Source: Selenomonas sp. (GTDB lineage: Bacteria > Bacillota > Negativicutes > Selenomonadales > Selenomonadaceae). From it: a stretch of 33,335 nt of DNA. This document shows positions 1 through 7,945 of the stretch, one piece after another. The position numbers were made by a program, and so were the translations under genes. Numbering within the stretch: the first letter of the stretch is position 1; every line of letters begins with the position of its first letter. The notes below the pieces were generated by a model that ran no database searches, was not told where the DNA came from, and worked only from the letters and a program-made list of their open reading frames with translations. The DNA lies in NCBI GenBank assembly GCA_022773585.1, contig JALEZZ010000020.1:1-33335 (forward strand), written 5' to 3'.

Positions 1-5
1 AGTTA

Positions 6-30
6 GTTAAAAATCCGAAGGATTTTTAAC
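6..30. other. Perfect 11-bp hairpin in the spacer upstream of 5S rRNA
   Basis: An 11-base arm at 6-16 is exactly complementary to 20-30 with a GAA loop. There is no T-tract, so it is not a typical terminator. Lying about 85 bases before the 5S gene, it is probably in the transcribed 23S-5S spacer, where it could be an rRNA processing stem. The 23S gene itself would be left of the window and is not seen, so this placement is inference. Nothing else is recognisable in 31-115. Confidence 0.4.
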
Positions 31-115
31 ATCCTTCAGCAGACGAACCTAGAATGTTCGATTGTTTCGTTTTTCTGTATAGTTTTGAGAGAACAGAAAA
101 GTTCTTTCATAGATA

Positions 116-231
116 TCCGGTGATGATGCCTGGATGGTTCCGCCTGTTCCCATTCCGAACACAGTAGTTAAGCATCCAGAGGCCGAAAGTACTTGCCTGG
201 TGACGGGCTGGGAGGATAGGAAGTTGCCGGT
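116..231 (+). rRNA. rrf: 5S ribosomal RNA
   Basis: This is the 5S rRNA of the large ribosomal subunit. The characteristic internal block CCCATTCCGAACACAG is present, followed by the expected AAG and loop E / helix IV segments. The ends pair as helix I (CCGGTGA at 117-123 with TTGCCGG at 224-230). Length of about 116 nt is normal. It is followed within 8 bases by a strong terminator, so it is the last gene of an rRNA operon whose 16S and 23S genes lie upstream of the window. Ends are good to a few bases. Confidence 0.93.
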
Positions 232-238
232 CAATCAA

Positions 239-270
239 GGGCTCGCAGTTGCGAGTCCTTTTTTGTTTTG
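239..270 (+). terminator. Rho-independent terminator of the rRNA operon
   Basis: A 9-bp stem (239-247 with 250-258, one G-U pair) is followed by six T and a further T-rich stretch to 269. It ends transcription from the 5S gene. The right half overlaps the -35 box of the next promoter. Confidence 0.85.
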
Positions 271-277
271 TTATAAT
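249..277 (+). promoter_or_regulatory. Probable sigma-A promoter for the yaaR-rsmI operon
   Basis: TTGCGA (249-254) and TATAAT (272-277) are separated by 17 bases. The -35 box lies in the right arm of the rRNA terminator. Predicted start is near 284, giving a leader of about 65 nt. The boxes are seen; promoter activity is inferred. Confidence 0.6.
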
Positions 278-350
278 AAAGAGCGTATGATAGCTAGTTT
301 TGCGGCTTTCTGCATTTTGAGGGCCGCGCAATAGAAAGCAGGTGGCAGCG

Positions 351-803
351 ATGCCGATGAAGATTGACGGAATGACGCCGCATGGGGCCTCTGTCACGAT
401 GACGCACGATCATGACGAGCGCACGGAAGGCAGCGATACGGATTTCAGCGCGGCGCTGATGGACGAAGAAGATACGGTCAGCACGGAAGCGCTCGAAAAG
501 ATGCTGCAGCAGATTGACGAGCAGGGCGCGCGTCTCTCGCGCACGCCGACGTATGACGAGCTCAAAAGCTATCGCATGCTCATCAAGAATTTCGTCGGCG
601 AGGCCGTCAACCACATGTACGAGCTGCACACGCAGGCCGGCTGGGACCGCATGGGCCGTCAGAAGGTCTACACGACGGTGCGCAAGGTGGACAAGAAGCT
701 CGAAGAGATGGCAGAGAAGATCCGCCTCGGCCAGGCGAGCCAGCTTGACATCATCGCGAGCCATGATGCCATCCGCGGCATGCTTGTCGATCTCTACATG
801 TGA
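351..803 (+). CDS. yaaR: YaaR family protein (DUF327)
   Basis: Small YaaR/DUF327 protein of 150 residues, the usual size for the family. The C-terminal half, with MYELHTQAGWDRMGRQKVY and a following helical segment ending in DIIASHDAIRGMLVDLYM, is typical. The biochemical function is unknown; in Bacillus the gene sits between tmk/yaaQ and holB. Here it is first in an operon whose order matches Bacillus, which supports the call. An in-frame GTG lies at 342, but AGGTGG (340-345) stands five bases before the ATG at 351, so 351 is chosen. The stop is followed after only six bases by holB. Confidence 0.85.
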   Translation: MPMKIDGMTPHGASVTMTHDHDERTEGSDTDFSAALMDEEDTVSTEALEKMLQQIDEQGARLSRTPTYDELKSYRMLIKNFVGEAVNHMYELHTQAGWDRMGRQKVYTTVRKVDKKLEEMAEKIRLGQASQLDIIASHDAIRGMLVDLYM

Positions 804-809
804 TTGCTG

Positions 810-1802
810 ATGGACATTTCTTGGCAGAGCATTCTCGGGCACGAAAAGCCCATCACGCGCCTTCGGACGCTGCTCGCGGAAAATCGCCTGCCGCACGCCT
901 TGCTCTTTGCGGGGCCGGACGGCGTCGGGAAATTGCGCGTGGCGCGGACGCTTGCGGCGGCGATTCTTTGCGAAAATGCGGGCGAGCGTCCCTGCGGCAA
1001 GTGTCCGCAGTGCCGGGCGCTCCAGCAGGATACGCATCCTGATTATTATGAACTGCATCCCGAGGGAAAGGCCATCAAGACCATCAAGATCGATGCCATC
1101 CGGCAGGTGCAGACGGAGGCCGCGCGCCTGCCGCTTTTAGCGAAAAAGCGCGTGGTGGTCATCGATGATGCTGAGGCGATGAATGAGGCGGCGGAAAACA
1201 GCCTTTTGAAGACGCTCGAAGAACCGACGGGCGCCGTGCACTTCATCCTCGTGACGCGGGCGAAATCGTCGCTTCTCGACACGATTCTCTCGCGCTGCAT
1301 GCATGTGGGCTTTGGCAGCATCCCCGAGGCGGAACTCGCGCGGGCGCTCATGCAGCGCGGCATCCCCGAGGGCGCGGCGGCGGAGCTTGCGGCGCTGTCG
1401 GACGGCAGCTTCGGCCGGGCGCTGGCGCTCTATGAAAATGACGGCCTGAAACTGCGCGATGATGCGGCAAAATTCTTGCGCGAACGGGCAGGGCTTTCCG
1501 TGCAGGATGTTTTTGCGCGCGGTGCTTCGATGGAGAAGCTGCCGCGCGAACAGCTGACGGAATGGTTTCTCTACCTCGGCATGCTGCTCAGAGACCTGCT
1601 CGTGCTTTACGAAGACGGCGCGAGCCCGCTGCTCTATCACAAGGACTTGCGCGCAGACCTCGCGGCGCTGCTCGCAGAGTACCCTGAGAGCCGCATCGCG
1701 GCGCTCCTCGCGCTCGTGCGCGAGACGGATCGCCGCCTGCAGTCGAACGTGAACCAGCGCCTGCTGCTTGAAGGATTCTTCCTGCGGGCGATGGAATCTT
1801 GA
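810..1802 (+). CDS. holB: DNA polymerase III subunit delta prime
   Basis: Clamp-loader subunit (AAA+ fold) that helps load the sliding clamp at replication forks. About 330 residues. Visible features: SILGHEKPITRL near the N-terminus; a degenerate Walker A GPDGVGK (residues 35-41) followed by L instead of S/T, as expected for a subunit that need not hydrolyse ATP; zinc-binding cysteines 54, 62, 65 and 68 (CGKCPQC); the VVVIDDAEAMNEAAENSLLK Walker B-like region; KTLEEP; and the sensor/arginine-finger LSRC motif. The start could also be the TTG at 804; ATG 810 is preferred although neither has a clear ribosome site, suggesting translational coupling to yaaR. The gene order yaaR-holB-ricT is conserved in Firmicutes. 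Confidence 0.92.
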   Translation: MDISWQSILGHEKPITRLRTLLAENRLPHALLFAGPDGVGKLRVARTLAAAILCENAGERPCGKCPQCRALQQDTHPDYYELHPEGKAIKTIKIDAIRQVQTEAARLPLLAKKRVVVIDDAEAMNEAAENSLLKTLEEPTGAVHFILVTRAKSSLLDTILSRCMHVGFGSIPEAELARALMQRGIPEGAAAELAALSDGSFGRALALYENDGLKLRDDAAKFLRERAGLSVQDVFARGASMEKLPREQLTEWFLYLGMLLRDLLVLYEDGASPLLYHKDLRADLAALLAEYPESRIAALLALVRETDRRLQSNVNQRLLLEGFFLRAMES

Positions 1803-1829
1803 TTTGAAGATATTTTTTGGAGAAAATTT

Positions 1830-3065
1830 ATGCAGACAATCATCGGTGTCCGCTTTCAGAAAGCGGGCAAGGTTTATTATTTCAGTCCCGGTCGCCTGGA
1901 CATCAAGAAGGGCGACAAGGTCATCGTGGAGACAGCGCGCGGCGTCGAGTGCGGCGAGACCGTCATCGGCCCGCGCGAGGTCGCGGACAGCGAAGTTCCG
2001 CCGCCGCTGAAGGTCGTCCACCGCATCGCGACGCCCGAAGACGTGCAGAAAGTCGAAGACAACAAGGTGCGCGCGAAAGACGCATTCGCGGTCGGTGAGA
2101 AGAAGATTGCGGAGCACAAGCTCCCGATGAAGCTCGTCAATGTCGAGTACACGTTCGACATGAACAAGATCGTATTCTATTTCACGGCCGATGGCCGCAT
2201 CGACTTTCGCGAGCTCGTCAAGGATTTCGCGTCCGTATTCCGCACGCGCATCGAGCTGCGGCAGATCGGCGTGCGCGACGAGGCGAAGCTCATGGGCGGC
2301 ATCGGCTGCTGCGGCCGGCCGCTCTGCTGCGCGTCGTTCCTCGGCGAGTTCGCGCCCGTGTCCATCCGCATGGCGAAAGAGCAGAACCTCTCGCTGAACC
2401 CGACGAAGATTTCGGGCATCTGCGGCCGCCTGATGTGCTGCCTCAAATACGAGAACGACGGCTATTGCAACGGCATGTGCTGCGGGCAGAAAAAGACGGT
2501 CGCGAAAGCGCCGGAGCAGGGCAGCATCGTCGCGACGATGGGCGGTGACGGCAAGGTCATCTCGATCAACACGCAGCGCCATACGGCGACGATTCTCTTG
2601 AACAACGGCCGGACGGTCGTGAGCGCCTGGGACGACATCGTCGAGCGCGATCCGGAAGACATCGCGGCGGAAAATGCAGCCGGGGCTGAGGACGAAGTGC
2701 TCGAGCAGGCATCGGGCGAGGCGGAAGAGGTTGGTTCTTCTATGCGCGAGCATCGCCCGCGGCGGGAGCGCGGCAGCCGTCCGCGCGGCGAGCGCCGTCC
2801 ACAGCGCGACGCGCGCGAGGGCCAGCAAGAGGGCGATCAGAAATCGCATCGCCGTCCGCGCCGCACGCATGACAAGGGCGAGCGCCGCGAATGGCGCGAA
2901 AACCGCGAGACCCGTGAGACGGAAAAACTGCAGGGTGAGAAACCGCGCCGCAGCCGCCGTCCGCGGGGCGGCAGGAACCGCGACCGCCGTCCGAAGGACG
3001 GACAGCCGCGCGAGAACCAGAACCGTGAAAATCACGACAACCATGATGGAGAGAAAACAGAATGA
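1830..3065 (+). CDS. ricT: PSP1-domain protein RicT (YaaT) with long Arg-rich tail
   Basis: RicT belongs to the Ric complex that in Bacillus binds iron-sulfur clusters and promotes RNase Y-dependent mRNA maturation, competence and sporulation. The core (residues 1 to about 280) has the PSP1 domain with IELRQIGVRDEAKLMGGIG, then cysteine groups CCGRPLCC and CGRLMCC and a further CNGMCC cluster. Bacillus YaaT is about 270-280 residues; this protein has 411. The extra C-terminal 120 residues (from about 2690) are low-complexity, rich in Arg, Glu, Asn and Gln with repeated RRPR/RRPQ-like pieces, and look disordered. TTGGAG at 1817-1822 precedes the ATG at 1830. The stop overlaps the next start (ATGA). 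Confidence 0.9.
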   Translation: MQTIIGVRFQKAGKVYYFSPGRLDIKKGDKVIVETARGVECGETVIGPREVADSEVPPPLKVVHRIATPEDVQKVEDNKVRAKDAFAVGEKKIAEHKLPMKLVNVEYTFDMNKIVFYFTADGRIDFRELVKDFASVFRTRIELRQIGVRDEAKLMGGIGCCGRPLCCASFLGEFAPVSIRMAKEQNLSLNPTKISGICGRLMCCLKYENDGYCNGMCCGQKKTVAKAPEQGSIVATMGGDGKVISINTQRHTATILLNNGRTVVSAWDDIVERDPEDIAAENAAGAEDEVLEQASGEAEEVGSSMREHRPRRERGSRPRGERRPQRDAREGQQEGDQKSHRRPRRTHDKGERREWRENRETRETEKLQGEKPRRSRRPRGGRNRDRRPKDGQPRENQNRENHDNHDGEKTE

Positions 3066-3811
3066 GACAGCCCAGCCTCCGAGAACATGAGCGGCTGGAC
3101 GACCTGATGAAGAGCGGGCGGCACATCATCCAGAATACGCAGGAATTCTGCTTTTCGCTGGATGCTGTGCTGCTCGCTCATTTTCCACGCGTCCATCCGC
3201 GTGACCGCGTACTCGAACTCGGCACGGGCACAGGCGTCATCCCACTGCTCCTTGCCGACGATGCCGCGCGCATCGATGCCGTCGAGCTCTCGCCCGTCAT
3301 GGCCGACCTTGCCCGGCGTAACGTCATCATGAACGAGCTCGAAGAGAAAATCTTCGTGCGTGAAGGCGATTACCGCGCCATCCGCGAGCTGTATCCGGCT
3401 GAGAGCTTCCACCTCGTGCTCGCCAATCCGCCATATCGTCCTGTCCGGCAGGGACAGGCGAACAAGATTGCCGGCGTCGCGCGGGCGCGCCATGAGTTCA
3501 CGGCGACGCTCGAAGATGTCGTCACGGCCGCGCAGTACGCGCTGCGCTTCGGCGGGCATTTTGCAATGGTGCACCTGCCGGAACGGCTCGGCGAGATCGC
3601 CGTCGCGCTCCACGCGCACCAGATGGAGCTCAAGCGCCTCCGCATGGTGCAGCCGAAAGCGGACAAGGCACCGAACATGATGCTCCTCGAAGCCGTCAAA
3701 GGCGCGGCAGCGGGCGGGCTCAAGGTGCTGCCGCCCCTCATCGTGCATGAGGCGGACGGCAGCTATACGAAAGAGATTTATGATATTTATGGCATGGAGA
3801 TAGATACATGA
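3062..3811 (+). CDS. trmN6: tRNA1(Val) (adenine(37)-N6)-methyltransferase family protein
   Basis: SAM-dependent N6-adenine methyltransferase of the TrmN6/YabB family, expected to modify A37 of tRNA. In 249 residues the protein shows SAM-binding motif I ELGTGTGVIP (about 52-61), an acidic motif II VELSP, and the catalytic NPPY (122-125) of N6-adenine methyltransferases. Start ATG overlaps the ricT stop by four bases and the stop overlaps the rsmI start likewise, so the three genes are translationally coupled. In Bacillus, yabA lies before and yazA after this gene; both are missing here. The exact tRNA target is inferred from the family. Confidence 0.88.
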   Translation: MRQPSLREHERLDDLMKSGRHIIQNTQEFCFSLDAVLLAHFPRVHPRDRVLELGTGTGVIPLLLADDAARIDAVELSPVMADLARRNVIMNELEEKIFVREGDYRAIRELYPAESFHLVLANPPYRPVRQGQANKIAGVARARHEFTATLEDVVTAAQYALRFGGHFAMVHLPERLGEIAVALHAHQMELKRLRMVQPKADKAPNMMLLEAVKGAAAGGLKVLPPLIVHEADGSYTKEIYDIYGMEIDT

Positions 3812-4653
3812 ACGAAACACATATTCCGACGCTCTACCTCTGCGCGACGCCGATTGGCAACCTTGAAGACATGACGTATCGCGCCGTGCGCGTGCTCGGG
3901 AACGTCGAGCTCATCGCAGCCGAAGATACGCGCCACACGCGCCAGCTTTTGACGCATTTCGACATCCACACGCGCCTGACGAGCTACCACGAGCACAACA
4001 AGTTCGAGAAAGGCCCTGAACTCATCGCGTGGATGCAGGAAGGACACGACCTCGCCTGCGTCAGCGACGCCGGCCTCCCCGGCATCTGCGACCCCGGCAG
4101 CCACCTCGCACAGCTCGCGATTGCGGCGGGCCTCAACGTCTCGCCGCTCCCCGGCGCCAATGCCGGCCTTTCGGCGCTGATCTGCTCCGGTCTCGACACG
4201 ACGCGGTTCACGTTCGTCGGATTCCTGCCGAAGACCGCGAAAAAAGCGCAGGAAGTGCTCGAAGACGTCAAGGGGCGCACGGACACGCTGATTTTCTACG
4301 AAGCGCCGCATCACCTCAAAAAGACGCTCAAAGCCCTCATTGACGTGCTCGGGCCCGCACGGCAGGCCGCACTCGGGCGCGAGCTCACGAAGAAGTTCGA
4401 AGAATTTCGGCGGGGGACGCTCGGAGAACTGGCGGCGTATTATGAAGAAAACGAGCCGAGAGGCGAGTACGTCATCGTCGTCGAAGGCTGCGGGGAAGAA
4501 GCGGCGGAAGCCGTCGAAGAGAAGCCGCAAGACCCGAAGGCGTTGTATGAGCACTATCTCGCGAAGGGGATGCCGAAGAAAGAAGCCATGCGCGCGGCCG
4601 CGAAGGATTTGGGCATCAGTCGGCGGGACATCTACAATATGTTATTGGAATAA
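3808..4653 (+). CDS. rsmI: 16S rRNA (cytidine(1402)-2'-O)-methyltransferase
   Basis: RsmI 2'-O-methylates C1402 of 16S rRNA in the decoding centre. At 281 residues it has the normal length. Visible family motifs are LYLCATPIGNLEDMT at the N-terminus, AAEDTRHTRQLL, TSYHEHN, the glycine-rich VSDAGLPGICDPG, and PLPGANAGLSAL, all in the tetrapyrrole-methylase fold. The C-terminal SRRDIYNMLLE segment is the usual ending. It is the last gene of the operon; the stop is followed after seven bases by repeat element R1, with no separate T-tract terminator seen. Confidence 0.93.
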   Translation: MNETHIPTLYLCATPIGNLEDMTYRAVRVLGNVELIAAEDTRHTRQLLTHFDIHTRLTSYHEHNKFEKGPELIAWMQEGHDLACVSDAGLPGICDPGSHLAQLAIAAGLNVSPLPGANAGLSALICSGLDTTRFTFVGFLPKTAKKAQEVLEDVKGRTDTLIFYEAPHHLKKTLKALIDVLGPARQAALGRELTKKFEEFRRGTLGELAAYYEENEPRGEYVIVVEGCGEEAAEAVEEKPQDPKALYEHYLAKGMPKKEAMRAAAKDLGISRRDIYNMLLE

Positions 4654-4660
4654 CGCCTTA

Positions 4661-4855
4661 GGCTCCCTCTCAGAGGGAGCTGTCAGCGAAGCTGACTGAA
4701 GGAGTCTCACAAAATGGACGTGTGAGATGTACGATTGCATCTTACGCGGGCATTGAAAAAACTGCGCAGCCCGCGTAAGCCACAATCCTGCATTTCATAT
4801 AACGTGCTTGTGAGACTCCTTCCGCCCTTCGGGCACCTCCCTCTGAGAGGGAGGC
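4661..4855. repeat. Palindromic element R1 (two arms head to head)
   Basis: 195-bp inverted-repeat element filling most of the rsmI-metG gap. Left arm: terminal palindrome CTCCCTCTCAGAGGGAG, mini-hairpin GTCAGCGAAGCTGAC (4682-4696), then GGAGTCTCACAA. Right arm: CTTGTGAGACTCC, mini-hairpin GCCCTTCGGGC, terminal palindrome again. Between them a second nested stem pairs ACGATTG...TTACGCGGGC with GCCCGCGTAAG...CAAT. There is no ORF or transposase inside. Other copies are R2-R10. R1 occupies the place where abrB lies in Bacillus. Confidence 0.9.
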
Positions 4856-4883
4856 TGACATTTTCGGCAAGACTTGCTATAAT
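4855..4883 (+). promoter_or_regulatory. Sigma-A promoter of metG-tatD, -35 at the edge of R1
   Basis: CTGACA (4855-4860) and TATAAT (4878-4883) with a 17-base spacer. The -35 box starts on the last base of R1. The leader would be about 47 nt, too short for a T-box riboswitch. Confidence 0.75.
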
Positions 4884-4936
4884 TATGACAACTGCACGCG
4901 TTTCATTTGCGCGGCGCAGAGTTAGGAGGCACATGC

Positions 4937-6892
4937 ATGAGAGAAAAGAAACCATTCTATATCACGACGCCGATTTATTATCCGAGCGCGAAGCTGCATA
5001 TCGGGCATGCCTACTGCACGACGATTGCCGATTCCATCGCGCGGTATCACCGCCTCGCGGGCGATGATGTCTTCTTCCTGACGGGCTCGGACGAGCACGG
5101 GCAGAAAATCCAGCAGAAGGCCGAAGAAGCTGGCATCAAGCCCATCGAATACACGAACAAGATTGTCGCAGGCTTCCAGAATCTCTGGAAACGCCTCAAT
5201 ATCAGCAACGACGACTTCATCCGCACGACGCAGAAACGCCACGAGCGTGTCGTGCAGGAAGTCTTCAACCGCATTTACAAGAAGGGCGACATCTACAAAG
5301 GCGAGTACAAGGGCCTCTACTGCACGCCGTGCGAAAGCTACTGGACGGAGCACCAGCTCGACGAGAACGGCTGCTGCCCGGACTGCCACCGCCCCGTGCA
5401 GGAAGTCTCGGAAGAAGCCTACTTCTTCCAGATGAGCAAATATCAGGACCGCATCCTCAAATACATCGAAGACCATCCAGACTTCATCCAGCCGACCTCG
5501 CGCCGCAACGAGATGATCAACTTCATCAAGCAGGGCCTCGACGACCTCTGCATCTCGCGCACGTCGTTTGACTGGGGCATTCCCGTGCCCATCGACCCGA
5601 AGCACGTCATCTATGTCTGGTTCGACGCGCTGACGAACTACCTGACGCCGATCGGCTTCCTCGACGACCCCGAGAAATTCAAGAAATACTGGCCAGCCGA
5701 CCTGCACCTCGTCGGCAAGGAAATCGTGCGTTTCCACACCATCATCTGGCCGTGCATCCTCATGGCGCTCGATCTGCCGCTGCCGAAAAAAGTCTACGGC
5801 CACGGCTGGCTTATCGTCGATGGCGACAAGATGTCGAAGTCGAAAGGCAACGTCGTCGATCCGAACGGCCTGATTGACGAGTTCGGCGCCGACGCCATCC
5901 GCTACTTCCTGCTGCGCGAAATCAACCTTGGCCAGGACGGCAACTTCTCGCGCGACGCGCTGATCCAGCGCATCAACAGCGACCTCGCGAACGACCTCGG
6001 CAACCTGCTGCACCGCACGCTCAACATGACGCTGAAATTCCAGGACGGCGTGCTGGCGGCGCCGTCGGGCGAAAGCGACGTCGACAAGTCACTCAAAGAT
6101 GACGCGCTCGCGACGGTCAAAGCCTTCGCCGATGGCATGGAGGACATGAAGCTCTCCGACACCATCAAGACGGTCTGGGCCTTCATCAGCCGCGCGAACA
6201 AGTACATCGACGAGACGCAGCCGTGGGCGCTCGCAAAAGACCCGGCGAAGAAGCAGGAGCTCGCGAACGTCATGTACAACCTCGCCGAGGCATTGCGCAT
6301 CATCAGCGTCCTGATTTCCCCGTTCATGCCGACGACGGCCGAGCGTATTTGGAACCAGCTCGGCCTCGCGGACGCGGGCAAGGCGTGGAAGGACGTCCAG
6401 CTCGAAGACATCGAGACGTGGGGCGGCATCCCGGCCGGCCTCCACGTCGGCACGCCGGAGCAGCTCTTCCCGCGCATCGAAGTCGAAAAAGACGACAAGC
6501 CTGCGCAGAACGCAAAGCAGCAGAAGCAGGCAAAGCAGGAGAAGAAAGCAAAGAAAGAAGAAAAACTTCCAGAAGGCATCATCACGATTGACGACTTCGC
6601 GAAAGTCAGGCTCTGCGTCGCCGAAGTCCTCGCCTGCGAGCCAGTCGAAAACGCTGACAAGCTGCTGAAGCTCACGCTGCAGGCGGGCGACGCGCAGCGC
6701 ACGGTGCTCTCGGGCATCGCGCAGTATTACAAGCCGGATGAGCTCGTCGGCAAGCATCTCGTGCTCGTCGCGAACCTCAAACCGCGCAAGATGCGCGGCC
6801 AGCTCTCCGAGGGCATGATTCTCGCGGCGAGCGACGGCAAAGACCTCAAGGTCGTCGAAGTCAATATGCCTGCTGGGACCGAGGTCCGCTGA
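4937..6892 (+). CDS. metG: Methionyl-tRNA synthetase
   Basis: Class I aminoacyl-tRNA synthetase charging tRNA-Met. The protein has 651 residues. The catalytic domain has HIGH (21-24) and KMSKS (298-302), with a zinc-type insertion carrying CxxC pairs at 129/132 and 147/150. An anticodon-binding helical domain follows, then a Lys/Gln/Glu-rich linker (DNA near 6500-6565) and a C-terminal OB-fold tRNA-binding domain beginning near ITIDDFAKVRL, used for dimerisation. An upstream TTG at 4907 is in frame, but AGGAGG at 4924-4929 is seven bases from the ATG at 4937, so that start is chosen. The stop TGA overlaps the tatD ATG. Confidence 0.96.
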   Translation: MREKKPFYITTPIYYPSAKLHIGHAYCTTIADSIARYHRLAGDDVFFLTGSDEHGQKIQQKAEEAGIKPIEYTNKIVAGFQNLWKRLNISNDDFIRTTQKRHERVVQEVFNRIYKKGDIYKGEYKGLYCTPCESYWTEHQLDENGCCPDCHRPVQEVSEEAYFFQMSKYQDRILKYIEDHPDFIQPTSRRNEMINFIKQGLDDLCISRTSFDWGIPVPIDPKHVIYVWFDALTNYLTPIGFLDDPEKFKKYWPADLHLVGKEIVRFHTIIWPCILMALDLPLPKKVYGHGWLIVDGDKMSKSKGNVVDPNGLIDEFGADAIRYFLLREINLGQDGNFSRDALIQRINSDLANDLGNLLHRTLNMTLKFQDGVLAAPSGESDVDKSLKDDALATVKAFADGMEDMKLSDTIKTVWAFISRANKYIDETQPWALAKDPAKKQELANVMYNLAEALRIISVLISPFMPTTAERIWNQLGLADAGKAWKDVQLEDIETWGGIPAGLHVGTPEQLFPRIEVEKDDKPAQNAKQQKQAKQEKKAKKEEKLPEGIITIDDFAKVRLCVAEVLACEPVENADKLLKLTLQAGDAQRTVLSGIAQYYKPDELVGKHLVLVANLKPRKMRGQLSEGMILAASDGKDLKVVEVNMPAGTEVR

Positions 6893-7752
6893 TGGAACAG
6901 GAAGAACGCGACAACGTCGTTCCGTTCGCGCCGAAAAACGAAGCAGAACCGATAGAAAACATCGAGCTCGTCGACACGCACACGCATCTCAACGATGACA
7001 AATTTGCAGACGACGTCCCCGATGCCGTGGCGCGTGCGCGGGCGGCGGGCGTCCGGCGCTGCATCAACATGGGCGACACGCTCGAAAGCTCGAAGAAGGC
7101 CGTCGAGCTCGCGCATGCTTACGAAGGGCTCTTTGCCGGTGTCGGCATCCATCCCGAAGAAGCGCGCGAACTCACGGCGGATGATGACGCGCAGCTTGTG
7201 AAGTGGGCCGAAGACGAAAAAACTGTCTGCATCGGCGAGATCGGCCTCGATTATTACTGGGTGAAAGACGAGCCGACGCGGGAGCTCCAGCGCCGCATCT
7301 TCATCCATCAGCTGGGGCTTGCGCGCGACCTGCATCTGCCCGTCTGCATCCACGACCGCGACGCGCATGCCGACACGCTGGCGATTCTGAAAAAAGAGGG
7401 CCAGGGCATCCCGACCGTCCTGCACTGCTACTCCGGCAGCGTCGAGATGGCGCGCGAATTCCTCAAGATTGGCTGCTATCTTGGCACGGACGGCCCGCTG
7501 ACGTTCAAGAACGCCTCAAAACTTTTGAATGTCATTCGTGAAATGCCGCTCGAGCGCCTGCTCGTCGAGACCGATGCGCCCTACATGGCGCCCGTGCCCA
7601 TGCGCGGCAAGCGCAACGAACCCGCGTTCGTGCGCTTCATCGCCGAGAAAGTTGCCGAACTCCGCAGCATGACGCTCGCCGATGTTGCGCGTGCGACTAC
7701 GACGAATGCCGAAGCAATCTACCCGAGACTTCGTCGCGCAGAAAAGCGCTGA
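6892..7752 (+). CDS. tatD: TatD family metal-dependent deoxyribonuclease
   Basis: TatD-type TIM-barrel hydrolase (YabD in Bacillus), a metal-dependent 3'-5' DNase linked to DNA repair and turnover. 286 residues. Metal ligands and family motifs are visible: DTHTHLND (HxH at 30 and 32), GVGIHPEE, IGEIGLDYYW, a His in VCIHDRDAH, LHCYSG and ETDAPYM. The first 25 or so residues before DTHTH are an acidic, non-conserved extension. The ATG shares bases with the metG stop, and the metG-tatD (metS-yabD) pairing is conserved in Firmicutes, so the two are co-transcribed. A strong terminator follows. Confidence 0.93.
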   Translation: MEQEERDNVVPFAPKNEAEPIENIELVDTHTHLNDDKFADDVPDAVARARAAGVRRCINMGDTLESSKKAVELAHAYEGLFAGVGIHPEEARELTADDDAQLVKWAEDEKTVCIGEIGLDYYWVKDEPTRELQRRIFIHQLGLARDLHLPVCIHDRDAHADTLAILKKEGQGIPTVLHCYSGSVEMAREFLKIGCYLGTDGPLTFKNASKLLNVIREMPLERLLVETDAPYMAPVPMRGKRNEPAFVRFIAEKVAELRSMTLADVARATTTNAEAIYPRLRRAEKR

Positions 7753-7779
7753 AAAAGTGAACGGACCGTAAAAAAATCA

Positions 7780-7827
7780 AAAAGTGGTGGAACGCTGATA
7801 GCACAAGCGTTCCACCACTTTTCATTT
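7780..7827. terminator. Strong, probably bidirectional terminator after tatD
   Basis: A 16-bp perfect stem (7780-7795 with 7807-7822), loop of 11, flanked by A-run on the left and TTTTCATTT on the right. It can terminate transcripts from either side and separates metG-tatD from the following gene. Confidence 0.85.
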
Positions 7828-7880
7828 CCCAATTTTCAGGTAAAATTCAGGCCATAGTGGGAGACTGAGACCAAGCGAGT

Positions 7881-7909
7881 TTGACAGGGTATAAAAATCC
7901 TGTTATACT
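7881..7909 (+). promoter_or_regulatory. Strong sigma-A promoter for the 3D-domain gene
   Basis: Consensus TTGACA (7881-7886), 17-base spacer, TATACT (7904-7909) with an extended -10 TGT immediately before it. The leader to the start codon is about 30 nt. Confidence 0.85.
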
Positions 7910-7945
7910 GACACAAGTTCTTTCAGCTGTGGAAGGGGGAATTGA

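Noticed and set aside
514..810. Alternative-frame ORFs inside yaaR, holB and others
   Set aside because: They are Arg/Ser-rich shadows of the real genes and lack ribosome sites.
1137..3044. Long minus-strand open frame opposite holB-ricT
   Set aside because: It lies opposite two well-supported genes; its Arg/Ala/Leu-rich composition is the usual antisense shadow of high-GC codon bias, and it has no domain signature.
4884..4936. T-box or SAM riboswitch before metG
   Set aside because: The leader from the predicted start is about 47 nt, too short, with no T-box sequence or specifier structure.
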